Shown here: piece by piece, positions 1 to 12,100 of the stretch
Position numbering within the stretch: position 1 is the stretch's first letter
How the letters are laid out: each line of letters begins with the position of its first letter
Source of the DNA: Cephalopachus bancanus
Lineage: Eukaryota; Chordata; Mammalia; Primates; Tarsiidae
Assembly (NCBI GenBank): GCA_027257055.1
Contig: JAPVLO010000007.1
Span: 930,001 to 994,000 of the forward strand
DNA length: 64,000 nucleotides
Direction: 5' to 3'
Notes under the pieces: generated by a model
The model's input: only the letters and a program-made list of their open reading frames with translations
Database searches by the model: none
What the model was told of the DNA's origin: nothing
Program-made: the position numbers and the translations under genes

Positions 1-160
1 ATGACTTCAATATCTTCTCGGAAGAGAGGTAAAAGAAGGTACTTCTGGGAGTATAGTGAACAACTTACACCATCACAGCAAGAGAGGATGCTGAGGCCAT
101 CTGAGTGGAACCGAGATACCTTGCCAAGTAATATGTATCAGAAAAACGGCTTACATCATG
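1..160 (+). CDS. CREBRF: CREBRF exon 5 (3' part)
   Basis: Frame 1 is open from the first base and codes residues 420-472 plus one base of Gly473. It ends at CATG followed by a GTAAGA donor. The exon continues beyond the left edge, so base 1 is not its start. It carries codon CGA at 112-114, which corresponds to Arg457 of the human protein. The exon number follows the nine-exon human gene. Confidence 0.95.
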
Positions 161-3100
161 GTAAGAGGGGATTGCAGGGAAATGCTTCATGTCACTTTAC
201 TATAAACCATAAGGCTTCCTCAGTGTCCTAGGGATTCAGCCCTCCTCAGAACTTAGAGCTGCTGTATTTGCATGACTGCTCTTCACTCACAGGTGGCTTT
301 TTATCAATGTCAGGAGGCATCACCTCAGCAGGAAGGAAGGACTGCGTAAACACAGTTTGGTTTTTCAGCCCTTCTTATTCTACATACTCCATTCAGGAAA
401 CAATCAGGAGGCTGCTGGTTTCCGACCTGTCACTGCTGCTATAACCAAAGGGTTGAGGAGACTCTGAATGGGTGTTCTCTCTTCCATTCTCATCCAGCCC
501 CCAGGCTAAGTGTAAATGGGGAGGTTGAAATCAAAACCATAGTGAGAGAAAAAGATTAGAGAAAGAAAAGAAGGAAGGGTGGTTATGGAGAAAAGAAGTA
601 GTAGAGAAGAGCTAAGTGTGTAGAGTGGGGATTGGGAGAAGTCCAGGTAGGTTCCGCTGGGTGCAGTGGCAGGTTAGGGCAAGAGAACCGCTTGAGGTCA
701 GAAGTTTGAGACCAGCCAGAGCAGTACAGAGAGATCCCTGTCTCTATAAGGAATTTTATTTCTTTATTTTTTTTTTTATTTCTAGGGGCAGAGTCTCACA
801 ATATTGCCAAGGCTGGTCTCAAACGCCTGGCCTCAAGCAATTCTCTTGCCTCAGTCTCCCAAAGAGCTGGGATTTCAGGTGTGGGCCACCATGCCTGGCC
901 CAAGACATTTTTTATAAAAGCTAGCCAGGTGTGATGGGTCACACTGTAGTCTCGAACCCCTGGGTGCAGGCAATCCTCTTGCCTCGGCCTCCCGAAGTGC
1001 TGGGGTTACAGTGCTGGGGTTACAGTGCTGGGGTTACAGTGCTGGGGTAGAGCCACCACACCCTGTCCAGGTATCTTCTTTATTAAAATGATCCAGCTTA
1101 AGCTTCTTTTAAACTATTTACAGGAAAATATGCAGTAAAGAAGTCACGGAGAACTGATGTAGAAGATCTGACTCCAAATCCGAAAAAACTGCTCCAGATA
1201 GGCAATGAACTTCGGAAGCTGAACAAGGTGATTAGTGACCTGACTCCAGTCAGTGAGCTTCCCTTAACAGCCCGGCCAAGGTCAAGGAAGGAAAAAAATA
1301 AACTGGCTTCCAGGTAAATGCTAATAATGTTCACTCATGTGAATAAAGTCTAGGAAATAAGATTAGACCGTAATTGAGTTTTTATAGAGGAGGTGACCTT
1401 CAGCCATTATGCAGAAGTCATATTATTCTTTTACAAATATTACAATGAGAATATTGTAATTATTTTTTGAAAGTAAAAGATGGTATTTATGCTTTTGTTT
1501 GTTTGTTTTTGAGTTGGAGTCTCACTCTGTCGGCCAGACTGGAGTGCAGTGGCCGGGCTCCCGGCCACCGCAGCCTCAACCTGCTGGGCTCCGGCGATCC
1601 TTCCGCCTCAGCCTTCTGAGTAGCCGGAATTACAGGCATGTGCTACCACGCCTGGCTGATTTTTTAATTTATTGTAGAGATGAGGTCTTGCTGCCCAGGC
1701 AGGTCTCGAACCCGTGGGCTCAGGCAATCCACTCACCTCAGCCTCCCAAAAGCGCGGGATTACAGGCTGAGCCACTAAGCCCAGCTGGTATTTATGCTTT
1801 TATAGAAAAAGTTTTAAAGAGATGAATGGACTCAAGTGCACGGTGTTCTAGTATAAAAATAAAACATTTTGGCCAGGCTCGGTGGCTCAGCCTGTAATCC
1901 CAGCACTTTGGGAGGCCGAGGTGAGTGGATTGCCTGGGCCCGGGTTCGAGACCTGCCTGGGCAACTTGGCGAGACCTCATCTGCACTATAAATCAAAAAT
2001 AGCTGGTAGCGCGCCTGTAGTTCCAGCTACTTGGAAGGCTGAAGCGGAAGGATCGCCGGAGCTCAGCAGGTCGAGGCTGCGGTGGCCGGGAGCGGCCATT
2101 GCACTCCAGTCTGGGTGACAGAGTGAGACTTCAACTCAAAAAAAAAAAAAATAAATAAATAAATAAATAATAAAAATAAAACATTTTATCCAAAATTTTA
2201 GCTTTCTGTTGGCTTTTTTAGTAAGTCAGCTTTATTGAGGTTTAATTTACTCATAGTAAAATTTATTCCTTTTAATATAAACTTATATGAGTTTTGAGAA
2301 ACATATCCAGTCATATATCCATGACCACAATCAAGATATCAAGCATTGTCATCACCTTAACATTTCCTCATGCCTCTTTGTAAAAGCCAGCTGCTTCTTG
2401 CACCCTGAGCCCTTCACAACCACGCATCTGTCTTCTGTCCCCATGGTTTTACCTTTCCTAGAATGTCATATAGATAAAATATATGGCATATAGCCTTTTG
2501 GGTCTGTCTTCTTTCACTTAATGTGATGCATTTGAGATTTATCCATATTGCATTGAGTAATAATTGGTTCCTTTTTTGTTTTGTTTTGTTTGAGTCAGGG
2601 TCTAATTCTGTCACCCAAGCAGGAGTATAGTGGCACAGTTGTGGCTCACTGCAACCTTGACCTCCTGGGCTCAGGTGATCCTTCTGCTTTAGCCTTCCAA
2701 GTAGCTGAGACTGTAGGCATGCATCACCATGCCTGGCTAATGTTTAGTTTTTCTGTAGAGACGAGGTCTTACTATGTTGCCCAGGCTGATCTCGCACTCC
2801 TGGGCTCAAGCAATCTTTCCACTTTGGCCTCTTGAAGTGGTGGGGTTACAGGCGTGAGCCACCACGCCCAGCCAATTTGTTTCTTTTTGTTGCTGAGTAG
2901 TATTCCTCTAGTTGGGCTATACTGCAGTTTATCCATGCACCACTTGACGGATGTTTGGGTTGCTTCCAGGTTTTGGCAACTATGAAGAAAACCATCATAA
3001 ATATTCACTTACAGGTGTTTATGTGAACATTAGCTTTTACTTCTCTTAGATAAATATCCAAGCATAGGAAGCTTTCAGCCGGGCTGAGTAGCTCAGCCTG

Positions 3101-6100
3101 TAATCCCGCGCCTTTGGGAGGCTGAGGTGAGTGGATTGCCTGAGCCTATGGGTTTGAGACCCACCTGGGCAACTTGGTGAGACCTCATCTCTACAATAAA
3201 TCAAAATGAGCCGGGCGTGGTAGCGCACGCCTGTAGTTCCAGCTACTTGGAAGGCTGAGGTGGAAGGATCGCCAGAGCCCAGCAGGTTGAGGCTGCGGTG
3301 GCCGGGAGCGGTCACTGCACTCCAGTCTGGGTGACAGAGTGAGACTTCAACTCAAAAAAAAAAGCTTCCACACTATTTTCCACAGTAGCTGTATGTACTG
3401 TTTGACATTCCCACAAGCAACATATGTGCGAGAATTCCACTTGCCTCACATCCTCTGCAGCACTTGGTATTAGCAATTTTTATTTGTTTTAGTTGTTTAG
3501 CCACTCTAATAGGTGTGTACTGGTCATAGCTTTATTTCTGAGTGTGTCCTAAATTTTTAAAAATCAATTTGAATAAATGGTTGTATTGTGGTTTTTTATT
3601 TTGTATTGTGGTTTTGACTCAGTTCTTGAACATCAATAGGCAGTGGTTTTTGGTTGGTATTAGAAAATGTTTGACAGCAGCAAACAGATGAATATTCTGG
3701 ATATTCATTTGAAAAAGAAAGTGAACTAATCACTCTTTCCTTTTACAGAGCTTGTCGGTTAAAGAAAAAAGCCCAGTATGAAGCTAATAAAGTAAAATTA
3801 TGGGGCCTCAACACAGAATATGGTAAACCTAAACTTTTAAGAAGTTGATTAACTGCCTGTTATTTTGATGACTACTTTCTTGTTTTTGGTTTTGTTACTT
3901 GTATGCCCTGCACTTTGCTAGTTTTTGGCTAGCCTCCTATTTGTGTATTCATTCAGTAAGTCAGTGTTTTTAGCCTTCATACTTGTCCTCCTTTTAGTGT
4001 AAGTGTCTCAGTGGCTCCCCAGGCCAGTCTCATCTCTGTGCTGACAAGCTGATCCACTTTGTGACCACAGTGATTTTGTACTTCACTTTATAATTGTGCT
4101 GCTCACCGCAGCCTCAACCTTCTGGGCTCAGGCAGACAATCCTTCTGCCTCATCCTGTTAGTAGCTAGGACTATAGGTACATATCACCATGCCCAGCTAA
4201 TATTTTGATTTTTTTTTTTTTTTTTGCTATGTTGCCTAGGCTGCTCTTGAACTCCTGGGCTCAAGTGATCCTCTCACCTCAGCCTCCCAAAGTGCTGGGA
4301 TTACAGACTGAGCCACCAAGCCCGGCCCTAAAAACAGTGCCACATAATTTGAAATTAGTCTCTTTGGATAGGAGAACTTATAAATAACCATCACTATTTA
4401 ATGTTTTCTTACACACTATTTTCTAACTGAATATCTGTTGTTGCATAATTAAAATTATTTCATGTTAATGACATGTTCCAAGTGTTTTGTTCTGTCTTAC
4501 AGATAATTTATTGTTTGTAATCAACTCTATCAAGCAAGAGATTGTAAACCGAGTACAGAATCCAAGAGAGGAGAGAGGGCCCAACATGGGGCAGAAGCTT
4601 GAAATCCTCATAAAAGATACTCTTGGTAAGAAGAATACTGGATAAATTCATAACATATGTAACATGTAGTGTAAGATATGGAATTTAAAGTGATATTAAA
4701 AGTTCTTTTAGTTTAAGGAAAAACTCAAGTGCTCTCCTTGTAGTTACTCTTCTTTGTGAGTAGTTTTATCTTTTGAGATTTAGTGTTCATAAGCATGTAT
4801 GCTGGTTACCACAATTTGCAATTTAGACTTAATCACTAAACTATTTTAACACTTCAGTAAAACAAATATCTAACAACTTTTACCTTTCATGGGGGGACAA
4901 AAGGTCCCTGAGCAGTCACAGCCTGCAGTTTGCACTTCAGTGAAGATTCTTACTCACTTGTTTTACTCAGGATTCGGACAAACTTGGCTGTCTGGTTTCC
5001 TATCCCTGAGCAGATTACTCAGCATGGGGAGGATCAGAGAGGCAGGCACCTGGACGCCAGGCAGAGTGAAAGCTGACAGAGAAGAGAGAAATGGTTAGTG
5101 AAGACATAGGCACTAGAGCTCTACAGGCCCGGGAGCTTAGCAGCCATAGGAGCAAATCAGTAGCATCCTAAGGGCAGCACAGCACAATACAATCCCTGAA
5201 AAGCCCCAAAATTTTAACACAATAAAATGTCAAATGTTTATCTGGAGCAAAACTATATTTATATTGAAAACAATCTTAGGTGAAGAGTAGATCCTAAGCA
5301 TCAGTGTTTTCCTAAATGTCACTTACTTCCTACTTCTGTTTAGATTTATTCCATGCTTGACTTTTTCTTCAAATGTATACTATTTTAATGTTTATATATT
5401 CTTTCAAAGCTTTTCTTTATTTTATTTTATTTTGAGTCGGAGTCTCACTTTGTTGCCCAGGCTGGAGAGCAGTAGCATACTCATGGCTGCCGCAGCCTCA
5501 ACCTGCTGGGCTCAGGCGATCCTTCTGCCTCAGCCTTCCAAGTAGCTGGAACTACAGGCGTGCGCTACCACGCCCGGCTTATGTTTTGATTTACTGTAGA
5601 GACAAGGTCTCCTCATGTTGCTCAGGCTGGTCTCAAACCCCTGAGCTCAGGCAGTCCTCTCTCCTTGGCCTTCCAAAGTGCTGGAATTACAGACTTGAGT
5701 GACCACACCCAGCCCTCTTTTATTTATATTTATTTATTTACTTACTTTTTAAGAAATAGAAAGAAGTAAAGTTTATTATCCACCTTTCACAGATTGTAAA
5801 GGGGGCCGACACTCAGGCAAGTGTGGTCTCGAAGGGCCACGAAATGGGTATATTTAAGGACCTTTGGGCAGGGGATTTTGACCCAAAGGAGTGTCCAGGG
5901 CTGCAGGTCTTTGATGTTGATAGTAGTCACATGAGTCTTAGATCTTGAGGTAGCCAGGACATTACCATCTCCTGCCCTCAGGTGGTGGGCTAGATGGAAG
6001 GAGATGGGGGAAGGGGCTTTCCTGAAAGAGACTTGTTAGATATTTGCAATCCCCAAACTTCTTGACCAAAAGTTGGTCTTATCATTTCTAGGACTTTGGG

Positions 6101-9100
6101 CAGCCAAGGGGTGATCTTTGACCTTTCTCTGTGTCAAGGAACCTGAAAGTTTACTAGAGAATAATATGCTAAATCATGAATTGAAAGGTTGGGCTGTCCT
6201 GGTCTTGCATCTGATAGAGATTTGCTGAGGGGGTGGGCTAGGCTGCCAGCTTGGCCTGTAGTAGAATGTCTGAGGGCTTCCTAAAACCTGCCTATTGGAA
6301 ATTTATCTCATCTATGTCTAACCTGCACTAGATTAAAAATGTGTCAGGGGTAAAGTCTAAGCAAAAATGACTATGCTGAGGCAAAACCTAAACTAAGTTT
6401 GTTCTAGGTTTCCATAGATACCTCCTTCATTCCCACCTCTTGGTATTTTGAAAAATATTCTTACTTGCATCTGGAAACAGAGACAAAGGTCAGGACTTCT
6501 GTAGCTACTTCCTTTGCTGAACACTGGGGGTAGAGCTATCCCTACCAGTCTAGAGCAAGAGGAGGGGATGAGAGGACAGGAGCCCATGGAGTTAAGTATC
6601 TTTAGTATTTGTATGCAAAGCTCTGTGTACAAGCATACACTGTTAGAATTAACACTACTATAATAAAGGCCATTATAGCTGCTGTTATAACATGTCGAGG
6701 CTTTGATGTCTGGTAAAATGTATTTTTACCACTGGGCTTGATACCCACTACAGGAGTCCAGGTAGTTTCCACTGTTGCACCAGTGAATTTTGGAGTCCAT
6801 ATGTGTCTGTCTCCAGCTTGTCGTCGAGCAGGTCTCTGATGGGCAGTTGGAGTTTTGTTGCTAATTGCAGCTGCCAACTGGATGCCTTTTTGACCCTCTG
6901 GTTCTGCTGCCCTCCATGCCAGCATGCTGTTTTGGTGAAGGTGGTGCTTCATACTGAGAAAGGCTGAGGCGATGAGTGGTTTGGTGTAGTCTTCAGGCAA
7001 AGAAAGATAAGATCAATGAAAGATAAGAGCTGAGTTCCTTGCCTCTTAACCTGGTTGGGTGCTGGGGGTCCAGGACCTTCCTTCTGGGGCTTCCTTGCCT
7101 TTCCAGGGAATCGGCCTGGTGAAAAGACAGTCAGTCGTCCAATGAGATCTAGTCTGGTCCACAGAGGGCTCGAAGAGCTCAGCTACTGGTCGAGATAAAG
7201 GATAAACCTTAGTCTCCCACCCTAATGAACCCCAGCAGTCTGCTGCCTTTCCTTGGGGCCTTCAGACACACCATGGACTGCCCCGGCCAGAGCTGTAAGT
7301 TGCCACCAAGTTCCAGCACAGTCTACAGGGAGACATGGGTTTGAAAGAGAGGGGAGTGAGAAGAGTTGCGGAGGGGGTTTCCCCGTACTTGTCCACCAGC
7401 TGAAAGGGTCAACTGAGGCAAGGTGGGCCAGAGCCAGGCTGGGATCACAGGAATAATGCAAGATTGCAACCAAGTAAGAAATAGAAAGAAGTAAAGTTTA
7501 TTATTCACCTTTCACAGATTGGAAAGGGAGCTGACACTCAGAGGCAAGTGTGGCCTCCTCTTTTATTTTTAAAAGCATTTTCTTTTTTTTCTTTTTTTTT
7601 TTTTGAGTTGGAGTCTCACTCGGTCGCCCAGACTGGAGTGCAGTAGCCGCTCCTGGCCACCGCAGCCTCACCTGCTGGGCTCCGGCGATCCTTCCGCCTC
7701 AGTCTTCCGAGTAGCCGGAATTACAGGCATGCGCTACCATGCCCGGCTGATTTTTTGATTTACTGTAGAGATGAGGTCTCGCTGCCCAGGCGGGTCTCGA
7801 ACCCGCGGGCTCAGGCAATCCACTCACCTCAGCCTCCCAAAGGCGCGGGATTACAGGCTGAGCCACCGAGCCCGGCTTTAAAAGCATTTTCAGTCTTCCT
7901 TTGTTAGGTAGAGGATAAAATGTAATATTACAAGAAAAAATTATTTTCGTTTTTTTTTTTTGAGTTGGAGTCTCACTCTTGTCACCCAAGCTAGAGTGCA
8001 GTGGCATGCTCACAGTCACCACAGCCTCGACCTGCTTGGCTTAGGCCATCCTTCCGCCTTAGGCTTCCAAGTAGCTGGAACTATAGACTCACACCACCAT
8101 GCCTGGCTAGTTTTTGTGACGTATTGTAGAGATGAGGTCTCACCCAGTTGCCCAGGCTCGTCTTGAATCCCCAGACTCAGGCAATCCTCCTGCCTTGGCT
8201 TCCCAAATTGCTGGGATTACAGGCGAGCTACCGCGCCCAGCCATTTTTATTTTTTAATGTGAAGGTCCTGTATGTTGATCAGCATGTATACTCCCTTCAC
8301 ACTCAAAAGTCAGCTTTACCAGATATAAAATCCTTGACTTGTATTTTCTTTCCTTGGGTATTTTGCTTGTTTCTCCATTCTCTTCTGGCATAAAGTCTTG
8401 GTATTGAAAAACTCTAAGCCGGGCTTGGTGGCTCGTGTAATCCCGCACTTTGGGAGGCTGAGGTGAGTGGATTGCCTGAACCCGTGGGTTCGAGACCCGC
8501 TTGGGCAACTTGGCGAGACCTCATCTGTACAATAAATAAAAAAATCAGCCGGGCATGGTACGCGTGCCTGTAATTCAGGCTACTCAGAAGGCTGAGGCGG
8601 AAAGATCGCCGGAGCCCAGCAGGTCAAGGCTGCGGTGGCTGGGAGTGGCCACTGCACTCCAGTCTGGGCGACAGAGTGAGACTCCAACTCAAAAAAAAAA
8701 GAAAAACTCTAATATTACCAAATTATTTTTTTCTTATAAATAATTCACTATTTTTACCTGCCAAAGGATTCTTTTCTTTCTCTTTAAAAGGCAGTGATTT
8801 TACTAGATTATGTCTTAGAGTTGATCATTTTAGATTGATATTTTCACGCACACACTGTGTTCCTTCAGTTAGTATTTTCTTTTTAATTTTTTTTTTTTTT
8901 TTTTTTGAGTTGGAGTCTCACTCTGTTGCCCAGACTGGAGTGCAGTGGCCGCTCCCGGCCACCGCAGCCTCGACCTGCTGGGCTCCGGCGATCCTTCCGC
9001 CTCAGCCTTCTGAGTAGCCGGAATTACAGGCGCGTGCTACTACGCCCGGCTGATTTTTTGGTTTATTGTAGAGATGAGGTCTTGCTGCCCAGGCGGGTCT

Positions 9101-12100
9101 CGAACCCGTGGGCTCAGGCAATCCACTCACCTCAGCCTCCCAAAGGCGCGGGATTACAGGCTGAGCCACCGAGCCCGGCTCTTTTTAATTTTTTTAAATT
9201 TATTTTTATTTTAAAGATTGTGGGGTACAATTCAGAGTTAGGTATACAAATGTTGATTATGCAGGTACCCTTGTTGATGAGGTGTCAGTATTCTCAAATC
9301 TTTTTCGTATTTGACCAGTGCCCTTGCTTTTCTTTTCTTCTGGGGATTGTAGGTTGGATCTTCTTTGCCCATCTCTGGTATTTGTCACTGTTTCTCAAGT
9401 CTTTTTTTTTCCTTCATTTCTTCTTTATTTTAAAATTATTTCTTGTTTCACCTTCTGCTTCTCTTAAGTACTATTTTCTGTGGTTATTTGCTGCTCTTCT
9501 GTTCCTTTTCATTTCAAGAATTAATTTTTCCTTTTATTTCTAATTATTTTCCAAGCTCTGTCACCTTATTTCTGAGCTATTCTGTTTCTGATTTATGTTC
9601 TTTCAAGTCTTGTGGCATTTTCTTTCATGTCTTCTACTTCATTTTGAAAGAAAAGTGAGTAGGTTATAGTTTCCATCCATTCTGTAGTCATGTCATTAGG
9701 CATGCTTTCATTGTTTGTAGAAATGTTCTTATTCTTTTTTTCTTAGAAAAACTTTTTATAGGATTTATTACTCATTTGTAGGTGAAATTAGTGGTTTTCT
9801 GGATTTTTTTTAAAGATTTGGTTCTGAATAGAATTTCTCACTTCACAGAGTCTCTGCTTTTCATTTAATATTTTAAAAAGTGGTATGGCAGTCATGGTGG
9901 CTCGTGCCTCTAATCCCAGCTACTCGAGGCTGAGGCAGGAAGTTTGCTTGAGGCTAGCAGTTCTAGACCAGCCTGGGCAACATGCAAGACCCCATCTCTA
10001 AAACAAAACCAAAAAAATTATGGCAGCTTGCTTTCTGAGATTTTTTGTTCTGCCCCTTTCTCATTTATCTAGCCCATGTCTTTTAAAAATATTTTTTGTT
10101 ACTACCTTGCTCAATTTAAATTTCAACCCTGGAGGTTTCTTATCAGTGTTGGCTCTTGTCCTGCAAAAGATTTTGGCTGGCCTGTTTTCTGAGTCCACAG
10201 AGGCCAGACTGGTGCCGCCTTCACATCTTACTGTGGGCCCCTCACATTCATGCGTTGTTGGGTTGGAGATTAAAAATCTGTGCTCATGCTGGGCATGGTG
10301 GCTCATGACTGTAATCCCAGCACTTTGCAAGGCAGAGGCAAGAGGTTTACCTAAACCCAGGGGTTCAAGACCAGCTTGGGCAACTTGGCAAGACCTCATC
10401 TCTACAATAAATAAATTAGCCAGGCATGCTGGCATACACCTGTGGTTCTAGCTACTTGAAAGCCTGAGCCTTCCTTGGAAGGATTGCCTGAGCCCAGTGG
10501 GCCAAAGCTACAGTGAGCCGGGATCATGCCATTGCACTCCAGCCTCAACAACAGTGAGACTCCAACTCAAAAAAAAAAAAAAATCTGTGCTGCCGTCTCC
10601 CAGATATCCCCTTTGGACCCGTTTAAAGGCGTTGGAGCTGGGCTCGGTGGCTCAGCCTGTAATCCTGCGCCTTGGGAGGCTGAGGTGAGTGGATTGCCTG
10701 AGCCCGTGGGTTCGAGACCTGCCTGGTCAACTTGGCGAGACCTCATCTTTACAATAAATCAAAAAATTAGCCGGGCATGGTAGTGCGCGCCTGTAGTTCC
10801 AGCTACTTGGAAGGCTGAGGCGGAAGGATCGCCGGAGCCCAGCAGGTCAAGGCTACGGTGGCCAGGAGTGGCTACTGCACTCCAGTCTGGGCAACAGAGT
10901 AAGACTCCAACTCAAAAAAATAAATAGATAGATGGATAGATAAATAAATAAATAAAGGTGTTGGAGTTTCTTTCTCTCTCTGTTAGATTACAAGTTCTTC
11001 TAGAGTTAGTTTTTTTTTTTTTTTTTCTTTTTTGAGTTGGGGGGTCTCACTCTGTCACCCAGGCTGGAGTTCAGTGGCATGCTCATGGCCACCACAGCCT
11101 TGACCTGCTGGGCTCAGGCAATCCTTCCACCTCAGCCTTCCAAGTAGCTGGAACTATAAGCATGCGCCCCCATGTCTGGCTAATTTTTTGATTTATTGTA
11201 GCGATGAAGTCTCACCAAGTTGCCCAGGCTGGTCTCCAACTCCTAGGCTCAAGTAGTCCTTTCACCTTAGCCTCCCAAAGTGCTGGGATTACAGGTGTGA
11301 GCCATTGCACCTTGCTGAATTTACAGGTTTTTTAATTTCTCAAATTATTAGATGCTTAATTCATTACTTTTTATTCTCTCTTGTTGATTGATAGAAATAT
11401 AAGCCTTTGAAATTTTTTCTAAGCTTGACTTTAGCTATATAAATTCTGACATAAATTATTTTGAGACACTGTCTCACTTTGTCTTCTAGGCTGGAGTATA
11501 GTGATGAGATCATAGTTTACTGTAACCTGGAACTCCTAGGCTCAAGCAACCTCAGCCTCCTGAGTAGCTGGGACCACAGGCTCAAGCCATCATGCTTGAC
11601 TTTTTATTTTGTAGAGACAGGGGTCTTGCTGTGTTGCCCAGGTTGGTCTCCAACTTCTAGGCTCAAGCCATCTTCCTGCCTTAACCTCCTAAAGCACTGG
11701 GATTACAGGTGTGAGCCATCACACACGGCCGATATTCTCCCACTTATGTTTTGGTTTGGTCTCATATTTTCTGTGTTTTGCTTTTGAGGGCTGGGATGTT
11801 TGAATAGGATTTATTACTGCTAGATGGACATTATGGATTATCATCTTTATCATCAGGAAATGTACTTTTTTTCGTCTCATTTACAGCTTTTGTCCTGATT
11901 TTTTTTTTCTTTTTTTTGAGTTGGAGTCTCACTCTGTCACCCAGACTGGAGTTCAGCGGCCGCTCCCGGCCACCGCAGCCTCGACCTGCTGGGCTCCGGC
12001 GATCCTTCCGCCTCAGCCTTCCAAGTAGCTGAAACTACAGGCGCGCGCTACTACGCCTGGCTAATTTTTTTGATTTATTGTAGAGATGAGGTCTTGCCAA

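Larger units (their letters stand above)
161..1123 (+). other. CREBRF: CREBRF intron 5
   Basis: Bases 161-645 show no repeat or signal that I recognise. A sense Alu left-arm remnant (about 655-758) and two antisense Alu fragments (about 765-905 and 925-1070) follow. The second of these contains a short tandem expansion. Confidence 0.7.
2200..3545 (-). mobile_element. Old L1 (L1M-type) 3' end, antisense, split by two Alus
   Basis: The + strand reads as the reverse complement of the end of L1 ORF2 and the 3' UTR: TTTATTGAGGTTTAAT near the start, GCTGAGTAGTATTCCTC at about 2890, then the ACACTATTTTCCACAGTAGC segment at about 3370. Alus at 2580-2873 and 3078-3362 interrupt it, and the L1 text resumes after each. 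Heavily mutated, no coding potential. Confidence 0.8.
5726..7556 (-). mobile_element. Processed retrocopy of an endogenous retrovirus transcript
   Basis: On the minus strand the order is R (7556-7475), U5, a candidate tRNA primer site (7398-7380), leader, a 132-codon open frame, a polypurine tract, U3 (from about 6429), R (about 5834-5750) and a degenerate A-rich tail (about 5749-5726). The two R copies share an AATAAACTTTACTTCTTTCT core. A 12-bp direct repeat CCTCTTTTATTT flanks the unit (5714-5725 and 7557-7568). Lack of U3 at the 5' end, a tail directly after R and L1-style target duplications show retrotransposition of an mRNA rather than proviral integration. At about 1.8 kb it lacks gag and pol, so the source was probably spliced. 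The polypurine tract and TGAAGG U3 start suggest a class I (gamma-like) element. The family was not identified. Confidence 0.8.

Noticed and set aside
1..231. A 76-codon frame at the left edge as a complete small gene.
   Set aside because: Only 1-160 is exon. The frame after the GTAAGA donor is intron, and the residues match the interior of CREBRF.
8905..9543. A 212-codon open frame on the + strand.
   Set aside because: The first half is translated antisense Alu and the rest is T-rich low-complexity sequence next to an L1 end. No gene features.
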